Assembly: GCF_013450295.1 (NCBI RefSeq)
Contig: NZ_SKBR01000002.1
Coordinates: 310,001 to 374,000 of the forward strand
Direction of reading: 5' to 3'
DNA: 64,000 bases
DNA from: Streptomyces sp. AJS327
Lineage (GTDB): Bacteria; Actinomycetota; Actinomycetes; Streptomycetales; Streptomycetaceae
A program made the translations under genes and the position numbers. Positions 33,730 through 40,557 of this stretch are shown one piece after another (position 1 is the first letter of the stretch; each line of letters starts with the position of its first letter). The notes beneath the pieces were generated by a model that was not told where the DNA came from, did not search any database, and saw only the letters and a program-made list of their open reading frames with translations.

Positions 33730-33910
33730 CGAAGCTATGAAGGAAGTTGGTTAGGTGGCTGCCTCTCGTTTGAGCGAAAGGCTCTGTGTGGGGAGCTGCC
33801 CAACCATGTTGGGTGGGGCTAGCGCTGGCTCTGCCTCTAACTGGATATCGACTGCATAAGAGAAAGCCCCTGGCTGGTCTCCGAAAGGGAGATTGTCTAG
33901 GGGCCTTTTT
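33730..33910 (+). ncRNA. Candidate structured RNA ending in an intrinsic terminator
   Basis: Between two convergent genes lies about 180 bases with no good frame but many complementary arms: GGTTAG (33749 region) with CTAACT (33838 region), CTCGTTTGAG, CCCAAC-cat-GTTGGG, and finally a terminator hairpin with TTTTTCT. The outer pairing encloses the inner hairpins as in a compact RNA. It may only be an extended 3' untranslated region. Confidence 0.35.
33863..33910. terminator. Bidirectional intrinsic terminator
   Basis: AAAGCCCCT pairs with AGGGGCCTTT around an inner TCTCC-gaaa-GGGAGA hairpin, with a T tract on one side and an A tract on the other. It separates the convergent plus- and minus-strand operons of the element. 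Confidence 0.75.
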
Positions 33911-33924
33911 CTCGTCTCAGGTGC

Positions 33925-34347
33925 TTACTGCCAGGGGAACTCTTCCCTCAGATAGTCGGCTGCCCTCTCTGCGTTGTCTGGGTCGTCTCGCAGCATTCCT
34001 AGTGCGATGTTGCATTGGTGGTGGAGGATGCCTCTGACGCAACGTCCACACGACTTCCGTCCGGGGCAGCATGTGTGATCGTGGTCTATGACGATTCCGG
34101 GACGGAACTTGCCGATAGGTTCGGTGCAGATTGGGCACCTCCCCCGCTGGTACAGGTGTATTTCCGCGTACTCGTCATAGGAGAGTCCGTACTTGCGAAC
34201 CCTCTTGGCTATCTCCTGTTGATCCTCATTGCACTTCGGGCTATCGCATCTGAAGGCCCATACGGTCTCGTTCCCACTGACCACAAACCTTCGCTCATTC
34301 ATTCCCCCACAACAGGCACACTTGGCCGTGCCCTTGATCTCCAGCAT
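33925..34347 (-). CDS. Recombination endonuclease VII-type HNH nuclease
   Basis: A 140-residue nuclease. An N-terminal zinc site (CACCGG...CDSPKCN) precedes the helix KYGLSYDEYAEIHLYQRGRC, then CPICTEPIG and the HNH core VIDHDHTCCPG, and ILHHQCNIALGMLRDD. This order matches T4 endonuclease VII-like proteins of actinophages, which resolve Holliday junctions and branched DNA. It is last in the minus-strand unit headed by the Lsr2-like gene. The ATG at 34347 was chosen; an in-frame TTG at 34434 overlaps the upstream gene. Confidence 0.88.
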   Translation of the reverse strand: MLEIKGTAKCACCGGMNERRFVVSGNETVWAFRCDSPKCNEDQQEIAKRVRKYGLSYDEYAEIHLYQRGRCPICTEPIGKFRPGIVIDHDHTCCPGRKSCGRCVRGILHHQCNIALGMLRDDPDNAERAADYLREEFPWQ

Positions 34348-34387
34348 TCCCGCCCTTACACCGTTCCTCTCGTCTCCCCTGGTGCCT

Positions 34388-35836
34388 CTACCACTGAGAC
34401 AGGAGATCCCCCAGGCTCTCACTGCCGGGGACAACGGCAGGTGCCGACGTGGGGTTTGGAGAGTCCTGTACGGCCGTCTGCGGCTCGCTCTGGTCCTGTC
34501 GGGACTCTGCGGTCACGAGACGGAGCCTGGGCCGTTCTGACGGCCTAGGAGGCTTCCTGTTCTGCTCAGGCTGGACCGTGGTCCCTTCACCCTGCGTAGA
34601 CGGCCGGCTGAACCCTGAGTGATCGCCCTGGGGTTCGGGGGACTGCCCTGCGAGCCAGTACGTCTCTGCCCTCCGGCCTCCATTGGCCGGTCCCTTCACC
34701 ATGGCCAAAGCCCCAGTGGATACGAGCTGTTGAACGTCTGCCTTGGTGACCTTGGCACCACGGAGAAGGGCCGTGGAGGCACAGCCAGGGTTGGCCGACA
34801 CGTACGCCAGGATGCGGCTGGGGGTGTCCACTGCGGTCCGGCCCGTCTTGGGGGTGCTCTCCTGGTCGGCCACCAGGGAGGTAGCGCACTTCACGGAGTA
34901 CCGGACGAAGGAGAACGCGGCCTCCAAAACGTCTCGGGTGATGGTGGTGGACTGTTCCGACGCTGCCAGCACAGCAGCGACACGCAACGTCTGTTCGGCA
35001 GTCCGCTCGACCATGACGCCCTGAGACTCGGGAAGGTTCTCACCCAGGACACGGCCGTAACGGCGTATGAGCCTCCACAGGGGCCTAGCGTCCTCTCCCA
35101 GGCTGACAGTCCGTGCCTTGGACCGTGCCCAGGCGTAGGCGTCCTCCAGGGCCTCTGTGTCGATCGTGGGCAACTCGGCTTCGTCGTCCAGCATGGGGAC
35201 GGCTCGGAGCGTGAACGGCATGATCCGATTCAGGCTGCCTCCCTGGGCCTCAGAGCCCCCAAGGGCGAACTTGGAGAACTCTGCCGGGGTGATGTGGCAG
35301 TGAAGGACGAGACGGGGGCTCTCGACGGCCTTTGGCTCCTTCACGGTGCTGTTGCGGAGCGGACCCCCGTCCCATGCCTTCCGAATCGTGGTCCCGAACT
35401 TCTTGTCCTTCTTGGCCTGGAACAGGTCTTCCGACCATTCTTCCGAAATGGAGAGGCATCGGGTGTCTATCCCGCCTTCACTCTCGGAGGTTGCCTCTGC
35501 CTGTTCGGCAAGGTGAGAGATGATCGCTGCCCCGGACGTGAATCCACTTGTGACGAACGTGTCCAGGAAACGCCCCAGGGGCTCACTCATGACGTGTTCA
35601 GCGGCCCTGAGGGCATTTCCCTTGCCGCGTCCCGTACCGGCCACAAGAGCCGACCACAGGAGCACAGGGCGAGCCTTGCCACGGGACGACACATGCACGG
35701 TGCCAGAGATGGCCGCAGACCACATGGAGAGGGTCGCCGCATAGATCCCAACCGGGTCGGTCTCCGAGTAGGGAGCAACGTCCTGGACGGCCTTACCGAT
35801 AGGGCCGTAGAGAGTCGGGGTAGTTCCTGCGCTCAC
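34388..35836 (-). CDS. DUF3987-type ATPase / phage primase-helicase-like replication protein
   Basis: A 482-residue protein resembling the DUF3987 family of phage and plasmid replication ATPases. Features are VLLWSALVAGTGRGKGNALR (a Walker A-like loop with GTGRGKG), ISEEWSEDLFQAKKDKKFG (acidic motif B region), and LVLHCHITPAEFSKFALGG. The last 110 residues (after RILAYVSANPGC) contain a small helix-turn-helix-like segment and then a disordered Pro/Ser/Gln tail. It probably works with the initiator at 30024. It lies between the Lsr2-like and endonuclease VII genes in one operon. Confidence 0.72.
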   Translation of the reverse strand: MSAGTTPTLYGPIGKAVQDVAPYSETDPVGIYAATLSMWSAAISGTVHVSSRGKARPVLLWSALVAGTGRGKGNALRAAEHVMSEPLGRFLDTFVTSGFTSGAAIISHLAEQAEATSESEGGIDTRCLSISEEWSEDLFQAKKDKKFGTTIRKAWDGGPLRNSTVKEPKAVESPRLVLHCHITPAEFSKFALGGSEAQGGSLNRIMPFTLRAVPMLDDEAELPTIDTEALEDAYAWARSKARTVSLGEDARPLWRLIRRYGRVLGENLPESQGVMVERTAEQTLRVAAVLAASEQSTTITRDVLEAAFSFVRYSVKCATSLVADQESTPKTGRTAVDTPSRILAYVSANPGCASTALLRGAKVTKADVQQLVSTGALAMVKGPANGGRRAETYWLAGQSPEPQGDHSGFSRPSTQGEGTTVQPEQNRKPPRPSERPRLRLVTAESRQDQSEPQTAVQDSPNPTSAPAVVPGSESLGDLLSQW

Positions 35837-35865
35837 TGGTTATGTTCCTTTCCTGGTGTTGGTTC

Positions 35866-36663
35866 TCAGGCAGCCTGGGCAGCCTTGAAGGCTTCCCGGA
35901 TATCGGCAGGGATACGGCCACGGTCGGCAATCTGGTAGCCGTTCTCACGTGCCCATGCACGGACTTCATTTGCCTTCACGATGCGACGGCCGATGTTGTC
36001 CCGAATCTCGACGGCCGGAACGTCGGGGGTCTTAACGTCCTGGGAGTTCTTGTACTGGGCTACGTAGTGCTCAGCCTTGGCAGGGAAGTTCTCCCACAGC
36101 CAACCCCTGAACTCGACGTGAGAGGCAGTGAAGTCCACACCCTTGCCGTGGTATTCGGCCCAGTCGATGAAGTGCGAACGCTCATCCTGGGTGATGCCCT
36201 GGAACCGCGACCGGTGCCGTGCCCACTGTGCCCGTGCCGACTGCTCAGCAACGTTCAGCTTCCGGCCCTTCATCGCCTTACGGCCGTCAGTGATGCGCTG
36301 GCAGTAGTCCGTGAGGTCATCGAACCGGGACGCACGGGCAGGCTCCTCCTGGCCGTCCTCTGCCTGGGAGTTGGCAGGCTCCTGAACTACCTGAGTGGCA
36401 AGGGAGGTTGGCTCAGTAAGGCCGGTCTCTTCCCGCTCCTCCTTCACTGCAACAGGAGCGGCAGCACTGGCCGCCGCAGCAATCGGCATCAGCTTGTCCA
36501 TGACGGCCACAAAGAGCCCCTTGTGTTCCTCACAGAGGTCCACAGTCCGAGAGTCGTTGCCCAGGCTCATGCTGGCCTTAGTGACGGCCTCTGTGTCCTC
36601 TCCCTTGCCCTGGCAGGCATCGCACACAGTCAGTTCTACAGGCCGCATAACCGTCTTAAGCAC
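35866..36663 (-). CDS. Lsr2-like DNA-binding protein encoded by the element
   Basis: A 265-residue protein. Its final 35 residues (VRAWARENGYQIADRGR then IPADIREAFKAA) closely match the DNA-binding domain of Lsr2, the actinobacterial xenogeneic silencer, including the RGR that inserts in the minor groove of AT-rich DNA. The N-terminus has CDACQGKG and DLCEEHKGLF, a zinc-finger variant of the Lsr2 oligomerisation region. A Pro/Glu/Gln linker and a helical middle (AEQSARAQWARHRSRFQG) join them. It is far longer than Lsr2 itself (about 110 residues). The GTG at 36663 follows GGGAG. It likely regulates element or host promoters. Confidence 0.75.
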   Translation of the reverse strand: MLKTVMRPVELTVCDACQGKGEDTEAVTKASMSLGNDSRTVDLCEEHKGLFVAVMDKLMPIAAAASAAAPVAVKEEREETGLTEPTSLATQVVQEPANSQAEDGQEEPARASRFDDLTDYCQRITDGRKAMKGRKLNVAEQSARAQWARHRSRFQGITQDERSHFIDWAEYHGKGVDFTASHVEFRGWLWENFPAKAEHYVAQYKNSQDVKTPDVPAVEIRDNIGRRIVKANEVRAWARENGYQIADRGRIPADIREAFKAAQAA

Positions 36664-36793
36664 TGCCGTACTCCCTCACGCCTATCTAGTGGAGGCTCCA
36701 CCGTACACCCCTAGTCATGCCAGAACTGGGTGTGAAGGAAGTTTTGAGGCGTGATCTCAATCACAACTGATGCAGTTATTGACCCTGAGAGCT

Positions 36794-36809
36794 AACCGAA
36801 CTTACTGAA
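36794..36809 (-). promoter_or_regulatory. Recurrent element motif, copy 2
   Basis: On the minus strand TTCAGTAAGTTCGGTT, one mismatch from copy 1, lying 131 bp upstream of the Lsr2-like gene and pointing toward it. Confidence 0.55.
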
Positions 36810-36860
36810 TTAACCCATTGCTCAGAGTTGTCACTTAGTTACGCAGTGGGTTGGGTTATT

Positions 36861-36875
36861 TAGGTAAGTTCAGTT
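36861..36875 (+). promoter_or_regulatory. Recurrent element motif, copy 3 (partial)
   Basis: TAGGTAAGTTCAGTT continuing TGATTCAG; the second half and downstream TGATTCA match copy 1 exactly. It points toward the candidate small gene at 36916. Confidence 0.5.
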
Positions 36876-36915
36876 GATTCAGAGGGGTACGGGCCAGTTG
36901 TTACCGACAGTGAAA

Positions 36916-37083
36916 ATGAATTTACCTAGAGGGTGGGGTAACAAGGTTAGTCGAATTGAAAAGAGAACCGGCGGAGCGTGGCTCTCCGATAACGTACGTT
37001 TCTGGGCCTTTGGCTTTCTTTGTGAAACCTTTGCCCTTATTGACCTCCATTCTCGAATAGGTGATTTAGGTCACAATCCATAA
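36916..37083 (+). CDS. Candidate small protein, uncertain
   Basis: A 55-residue frame starting at an ATG with no clear ribosome site. It has a basic start (MNLPRGWGNKVSRIEKRTGG) and an aromatic hydrophobic middle (VRFWAFGFLCETFALIDL). It lies directly between motif copy 3 and a terminator hairpin, which is why it is mentioned; coding character is otherwise weak. Confidence 0.25.
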   Translation: MNLPRGWGNKVSRIEKRTGGAWLSDNVRFWAFGFLCETFALIDLHSRIGDLGHNP

Positions 37084-37098
37084 GCGACCATAAAGAAA

Positions 37099-37131
37099 CC
37101 CCCCCCTACCGGGAAAGTAGGGGGAATTCTT
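37099..37131. terminator. Terminator-like hairpin at the end of the cargo operon
   Basis: CCCCCTAC, 7-nt loop, GTAGGGGG, flanked by AAAGAAA on one side and AATTCTTCC on the other. It lies 15-45 bases beyond the methyltransferase stop and could act in both directions. Confidence 0.65.
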
Positions 37132-37145
37132 CCGGGGTTAAGCCC

Positions 37146-37787
37146 TCATGCGTAGGCCCTTACCAAGAGGGTTCCTACGTCCTTCCCTTCCGGGGGAGAG
37201 ATGACCTCGGCTTTGATATCCGAGTACCCCGAAGAGGCCAGAAGGGCCGACCACTCCTCTGGGGTGTAGTCCCACCTGGTCACTGCCTTGGCCTCTCTTA
37301 GCTGACCCACGGGCTGAGTGCCGGCCGTTGGGGGCTTGTGGGAGAAGGCCAGCACGCCACCAGGGGAAAGCCTCTTACGGACCAGGGGGAGAAGCTGTTC
37401 AGGGTCCGTGAACCAGACGGGCCCGAAGATGGACAGGACCACATCGAAGGGGCCTTCTGTGTGGCTCAGGTAGTCGGTCACCTCTGCCGTGTGGAACGTG
37501 AGGCCGGGCAGGTGCCCCCATCGGGCTACGGCCTTCCCGTGCTGGCTCGGAGCGATATCGACCCCGGTACACGTCGCCCCAAGGGTGGACAGGTGGGCCA
37601 GGTTGCAGCCGGTACCGCATCCCAGTTCCAGGACGGTACGGCCCTGGAGGTCTCCGAGGATCGATTCATCGGGGCCGTGGTCGGGGTACTGGGTCCAGTT
37701 CAACCACGTACGGGCACCAGAAGCGTTGGCTTCTCTCCGTGGCGTCCGTCCCTGGGCGTATCGCTCCCAGGCATCAACGACGTCCAT
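37146..37787 (-). CDS. Class I SAM-dependent methyltransferase
   Basis: A 213-residue small-molecule-type methyltransferase. Motif I is VLELGCGTGCNLAHL, the acidic end of strand 2 is TGVDIAPSQ, motif III is FDVVLSIFGPVWFTD and the post-III loop LSPGGVLAFSHKP. It closely resembles methyltransferases that accompany XRE/DUF5753 regulators in Streptomyces. It is the last gene of the cargo operon. ATG at 37787 is preceded by GAGGAGAGG; an ATG 18 codons upstream is unsupported. The substrate is unknown. Confidence 0.88.
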   Translation of the reverse strand: MDVVDAWERYAQGRTPRREANASGARTWLNWTQYPDHGPDESILGDLQGRTVLELGCGTGCNLAHLSTLGATCTGVDIAPSQHGKAVARWGHLPGLTFHTAEVTDYLSHTEGPFDVVLSIFGPVWFTDPEQLLPLVRKRLSPGGVLAFSHKPPTAGTQPVGQLREAKAVTRWDYTPEEWSALLASSGYSDIKAEVISPPEGKDVGTLLVRAYA

Positions 37788-37854
37788 ACGGAACCTCTCC
37801 TCATGGGGACGACTCCCCCCGCCGCCGAGGGGAGTCGCCACTGTCAGCGTTGTG

Positions 37855-38310
37855 CTACTTCTTCCCGCTGTTGGGGCTGTCGGTGCACCCAGCGTGGCAC
37901 TGGGAGCAGTCGGCCGCGTCCTTCATGACCCACAGCTCCGGGTCGATCTCGAAGCCGGAAGCCTGGATGGCCTTGACCGTGTCCCGCAGGGCGGGGGGCT
38001 CCCCGGTCTCCTCTCCGGGCAGGTGCGGGACGTGGTGGATGTAGCGGCCCGCGTGCTGGTCGCAGAACTCCATGTAGTTGATCGAGTCGAGCACGAACGA
38101 GTGGACGCCCAGGTCCACGTCCTGAGAGGGCCCCATGCGGACCTCGGGGCACTCGGCAGAGGTCACCAGGTAGGCGACGGCCTGAGCGAAGATGCGCTCT
38201 GCCAGGTCACGCCCCATGGCGTGATCTCGCATGATGAGTCGGACTTCCCTGTCCCACACCTGGGACGGGACGCAGTTCCGGGGGTCTCGGACCTGTACCG
38301 CAGTTGCCAT
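37855..38310 (-). CDS. Conserved actinomycete protein of unknown function (cargo operon)
   Basis: A 151-residue protein with a helical core (AERIFAQAVAYLVTSAE, LGVHSFVLDSINYMEFCDQH) and a C-terminal CSQCHAGC motif that may bind metal. Similar proteins, of a type often annotated as glycine-rich-domain proteins, lie beside Scr1-type XRE regulators in streptomycetes. The ATG follows GAAGGGA. The biochemical role is unknown; its position between the methyltransferase and regulator genes suggests a shared pathway. Confidence 0.7.
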   Translation of the reverse strand: MATAVQVRDPRNCVPSQVWDREVRLIMRDHAMGRDLAERIFAQAVAYLVTSAECPEVRMGPSQDVDLGVHSFVLDSINYMEFCDQHAGRYIHHVPHLPGEETGEPPALRDTVKAIQASGFEIDPELWVMKDAADCSQCHAGCTDSPNSGKK

Positions 38311-38393
38311 CAGTGGTTCCCTTCACGTGGTCGTGCTCGGGTGATGGAACCCACCCCGGCCACCCGAACGCGCCTGGGTGACCAGGGCGGGGC

Positions 38394-38651
38394 TCAGGGG
38401 TGTGCGCGCCGCAACTTCGCCAACGTACGGGCCTGTTGGTGGTGTCGAGCCAGGGCGGCAAGCTGAATGCGTTCCCTGTCATTGACGGGACGTACAGAGA
38501 CGGCATGGGTCCGCCAGCTCAGGCCGGAGGGGCGGATCAGGGTGAGCATGGGCCCGTGCCGATCCTGGATGACACCGACCATGTGACTGGTGTTGTCGAA
38601 CACGGCCGTACCGGGCTCGCACGGTGCCTCTTGCTGCTGTCCTGATGCCAT
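38394..38651 (-). CDS. Small conserved protein of the cargo operon
   Basis: An 85-residue protein with a small beta-rich segment (TAVFDNTSHMVGVIQDRHGP, MLTLIRPSGLSW) and a basic helical tail (ALARHHQQARTLAKLRRAHP). Its N-terminus resembles the short proteins that recur beside XRE/DUF5753 regulators. The ATG at 38651 follows GGGAGG at 9 nt. No function is assigned. Confidence 0.65.
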   Translation of the reverse strand: MASGQQQEAPCEPGTAVFDNTSHMVGVIQDRHGPMLTLIRPSGLSWRTHAVSVRPVNDRERIQLAALARHHQQARTLAKLRRAHP

Positions 38652-38740
38652 GCCGTCGCGCCTCCCGTAGTTCGTGGAGGGAAAGATGATCCCCGAGTTA
38701 CGGAGCGATACGGCGAGTTATTCACGTTGTCGAGTAAAGA

Positions 38741-39577
38741 TCACCTGCGACAGTCGTGGGCCCAGACTTCCAGGTGTTCCCGGGCGTCGTCCCCGAACAG
38801 GGCGTGTTCCTCATATGAGTTGAACCGGTTGATCAGGTCTTGAATATCCCGGTTATCCCGGAACACGATTGCACCTAGGTCCAGTTCAGCCGTCGCCAAA
38901 GTGTCGTCGTACACGGTGAATGTATTCAAAGCCCCGGAAGTGAAGTGGACTCCCATGGGGATGACGCCTAGCTGAATGTTCGGCTGACGAGTGAAGGATG
39001 CAAGCCGGTCAATCTGCATGGCCAGCTCGTGTGGTGGCACGAGTGGGTATCTAACAGCTTGTTCAGTCAGGATGAATGTGAACTGTTTGGAGCGATCAAA
39101 CAGGACCCTTTGCCGGTCCAGTTTCATAGCCACGGCTTTGGCTTGTTGTTCTGGCGGTGCCTGGGCCAGGCTGGCACGAACGTATTCAGGGGTGGCCAGG
39201 AGCCCGGTAACCATGGAAAGAAGAAAGTAACGGAACGTCGTGGAGGATGACTCAAGCCCAGCTAGCTGCAACTGCTTCTTGTCGAGGCCCTTCCTGCGGA
39301 GGGTTCTGCCATCCTGCCATTCTGTCTGTGCGATGCGAGCAAGCGCCATTACCTCAGCCGCTACAGCGGGGGAGGCATCCAGGCCCCGGAGGATCTGTTC
39401 AACATCGAGCAGCGATGGGCGGCTCTTGTTGCCCTCAATCCTGCTGATCTTGGATTGAGACATGTTGCAGCGCGCAGCAAGCCGGACCCCTGAGAGCCCG
39501 GCTTGTTTGCGGAGGTGCTTCAGGATGGCCGACAGCTCCCGGCCACTCTGCTCTAGCTGGTCAGGGTCGATGGCCAC
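38741..39577 (-). CDS. XRE-family regulator with DUF5753 (Scr1-type)
   Basis: A 278-residue regulator. The helix-turn-helix is RLAARCNMSQSKISRIEGNK (about 31-50). The rest is the DUF5753 domain, with the conserved FRYFLLSMVTGLLATPEYVR and VIPMGVHFTSG stretches. Streptomyces has dozens of such proteins, usually paired with small partner proteins (DUF397 or DUF6879) in WhiJ/Scr1-like systems that control development or secondary metabolism. Its start overlaps the end of the DUF6879 gene by 25 nt, indicating coupling. The targets are unknown; it may bind the motif upstream of the operon. Confidence 0.9.
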   Translation of the reverse strand: MAIDPDQLEQSGRELSAILKHLRKQAGLSGVRLAARCNMSQSKISRIEGNKSRPSLLDVEQILRGLDASPAVAAEVMALARIAQTEWQDGRTLRRKGLDKKQLQLAGLESSSTTFRYFLLSMVTGLLATPEYVRASLAQAPPEQQAKAVAMKLDRQRVLFDRSKQFTFILTEQAVRYPLVPPHELAMQIDRLASFTRQPNIQLGVIPMGVHFTSGALNTFTVYDDTLATAELDLGAIVFRDNRDIQDLINRFNSYEEHALFGDDAREHLEVWAHDCRR

Positions 39578-40086
39578 CGTTTCACGTACTCCCTGAACGG
39601 CACTGATTCCGCTATTGCGATGCGCTGGTATTCGACGTACGGCGCAGGATCGCCCTCGTAGAGTTCCCGGCTGATCTGCGTACCGTCATCCTCGTACTGC
39701 ATGAGAACGACTTCCGATTGATCAAACAGCCAGAAGTCCGGTACCCCCTTGAGGGGGTTGGGGCGGTCAGTCACATCCAGGATGCGGATCTCATCTCCGG
39801 CAGCTTCGTGTACGTCGTAGTACATGAACTCGAACCGGAGGTAGTCCGTGAGTGGCCGCGTGACGATGTGGACGCGCCCTTTGGACTTGCCCTCTGCCTT
39901 GACCCTCTTCAGGCCCTCTGTGTAGCCAGAAGAGTAGTTCTCAGGGTCCAGCCTTTGCCCGGCCAGGAAGTCCCGGATATCACCGTCTTCGCTCGGTACC
40001 CGGTACACGGGGAGCGTTTCGAGTCGCCACGCCTCCCGTTTGAAGCCCTGAACCTTGGCTGTCCAGGCTTCACCATCCAAGAGCAC
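39553..40086 (-). CDS. DUF6879 family protein
   Basis: A 177-residue soluble protein of the DUF6879 family, the usual partner of XRE/DUF5753 regulators. Recognisable segments are AWRLETLPVYRVPSE, RVHIVTRPLTDYLRFEF and DFWLFDQSEVVLMQY, ending RWPSTLTS. The GTG at 40086 overlaps the upstream small gene by 17 nt, and its end overlaps the regulator gene, so all three are translationally coupled. It may act as an antagonist or partner of the regulator, as proposed for such pairs. Confidence 0.85.
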   Translation of the reverse strand: MLLDGEAWTAKVQGFKREAWRLETLPVYRVPSEDGDIRDFLAGQRLDPENYSSGYTEGLKRVKAEGKSKGRVHIVTRPLTDYLRFEFMYYDVHEAAGDEIRILDVTDRPNPLKGVPDFWLFDQSEVVLMQYEDDGTQISRELYEGDPAPYVEYQRIAIAESVPFREYVKRWPSTLTS

Positions 40087-40276
40087 GGAACGCCTCCCTC
40101 AAGGTCTCCTCAGGGATCTCAACAAGCCCTTCGCCTTCCGGCGCGGTGAACGCCTTGGACACATCTCCCTGGACCACGAACGACCCGGAGGCCGTCCGGT
40201 AGACGTTCGGACAGTCGTCGTTGTTGCAGTTGCCGTTCCCGTTGCCAGTCAGTCGAGTCAGTTCCTCACGAGTCAT
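40070..40276 (-). CDS. Small protein heading the cargo operon
   Basis: A 68-residue protein (MTREELTRLTG, then NGNGNCNNDDCPNVYRT and a small beta-rich half with SGSFVVQGD). The N-terminal pattern is typical of the short proteins found upstream of DUF6879 genes in Streptomyces. Two in-frame methionines, at 40294 and 40276, are possible; the latter matches the family start. It is the first gene downstream of motif copy 4. Confidence 0.7.
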   Translation of the reverse strand: MTREELTRLTGNGNGNCNNDDCPNVYRTASGSFVVQGDVSKAFTAPEGEGLVEIPEETLREAFRALGW

Positions 40277-40399
40277 AGCCGTGTACCCCCTCATGCGGCC
40301 CCTGGCGGGCCGGTCGTGATGACAGTACGAGCGGGGCGGTTGAGCCGTCTATGCACGAACGCGACTATGCGCGACATTGCATAAACAGGGCTCCGGGGG

Positions 40400-40415
40400 A
40401 ACTGAACTTACTGAA
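40400..40415 (-). promoter_or_regulatory. Recurrent element motif, copy 4
   Basis: On the minus strand TTCAGTAAGTTCAGTT, identical to copy 1, about 125 bp upstream of the cargo operon and pointing toward it. Confidence 0.6.
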
Positions 40416-40507
40416 CCAACTGGCCCCGGCCGTGCCGGTGAGCACCGGGACTGGTGTGGGGGCTGGTCCTCGGGGTGGCGGTCCCGAGGAGTGAAGGAAG
40501 CAAGACG

Positions 40508-40536
40508 AGACCCCCGCCGGTCGGTGGCGGGGGTCT
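40508..40536 (-). terminator. mrx1 terminator supplied by the element
   Basis: AGACCCCCGCC, 7-nt loop, GGCGGGGGTCT, about 22 bp beyond the mrx1 stop, with a T-rich run (CTTGCTTCCTTC) on the minus strand. It replaces the host terminator now left at 26819. Confidence 0.7.
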
Positions 40537-40557
40537 GTGTCTCTGAGGGCAGGGGGC

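Larger units (their letters stand above)
36664..37145. promoter_or_regulatory. AT-rich control region with two motif copies
   Basis: About 480 bases, the most AT-rich stretch of the window. Two copies of the recurrent motif face opposite ways (36794-36809 minus strand, 36861-36875 plus strand). It should carry the promoter of the Lsr2-like operon. A possible short gene on the plus strand and a terminator hairpin are listed separately. Confidence 0.55.

Noticed and set aside
40070..40276. Annotation as DUF397 partner of the XRE regulator
   Set aside because: It lacks the conserved DUF397 Trp/Lys-Ser-Ser pattern; only position and the MTREELTRLTG start suggest kinship with such partners.
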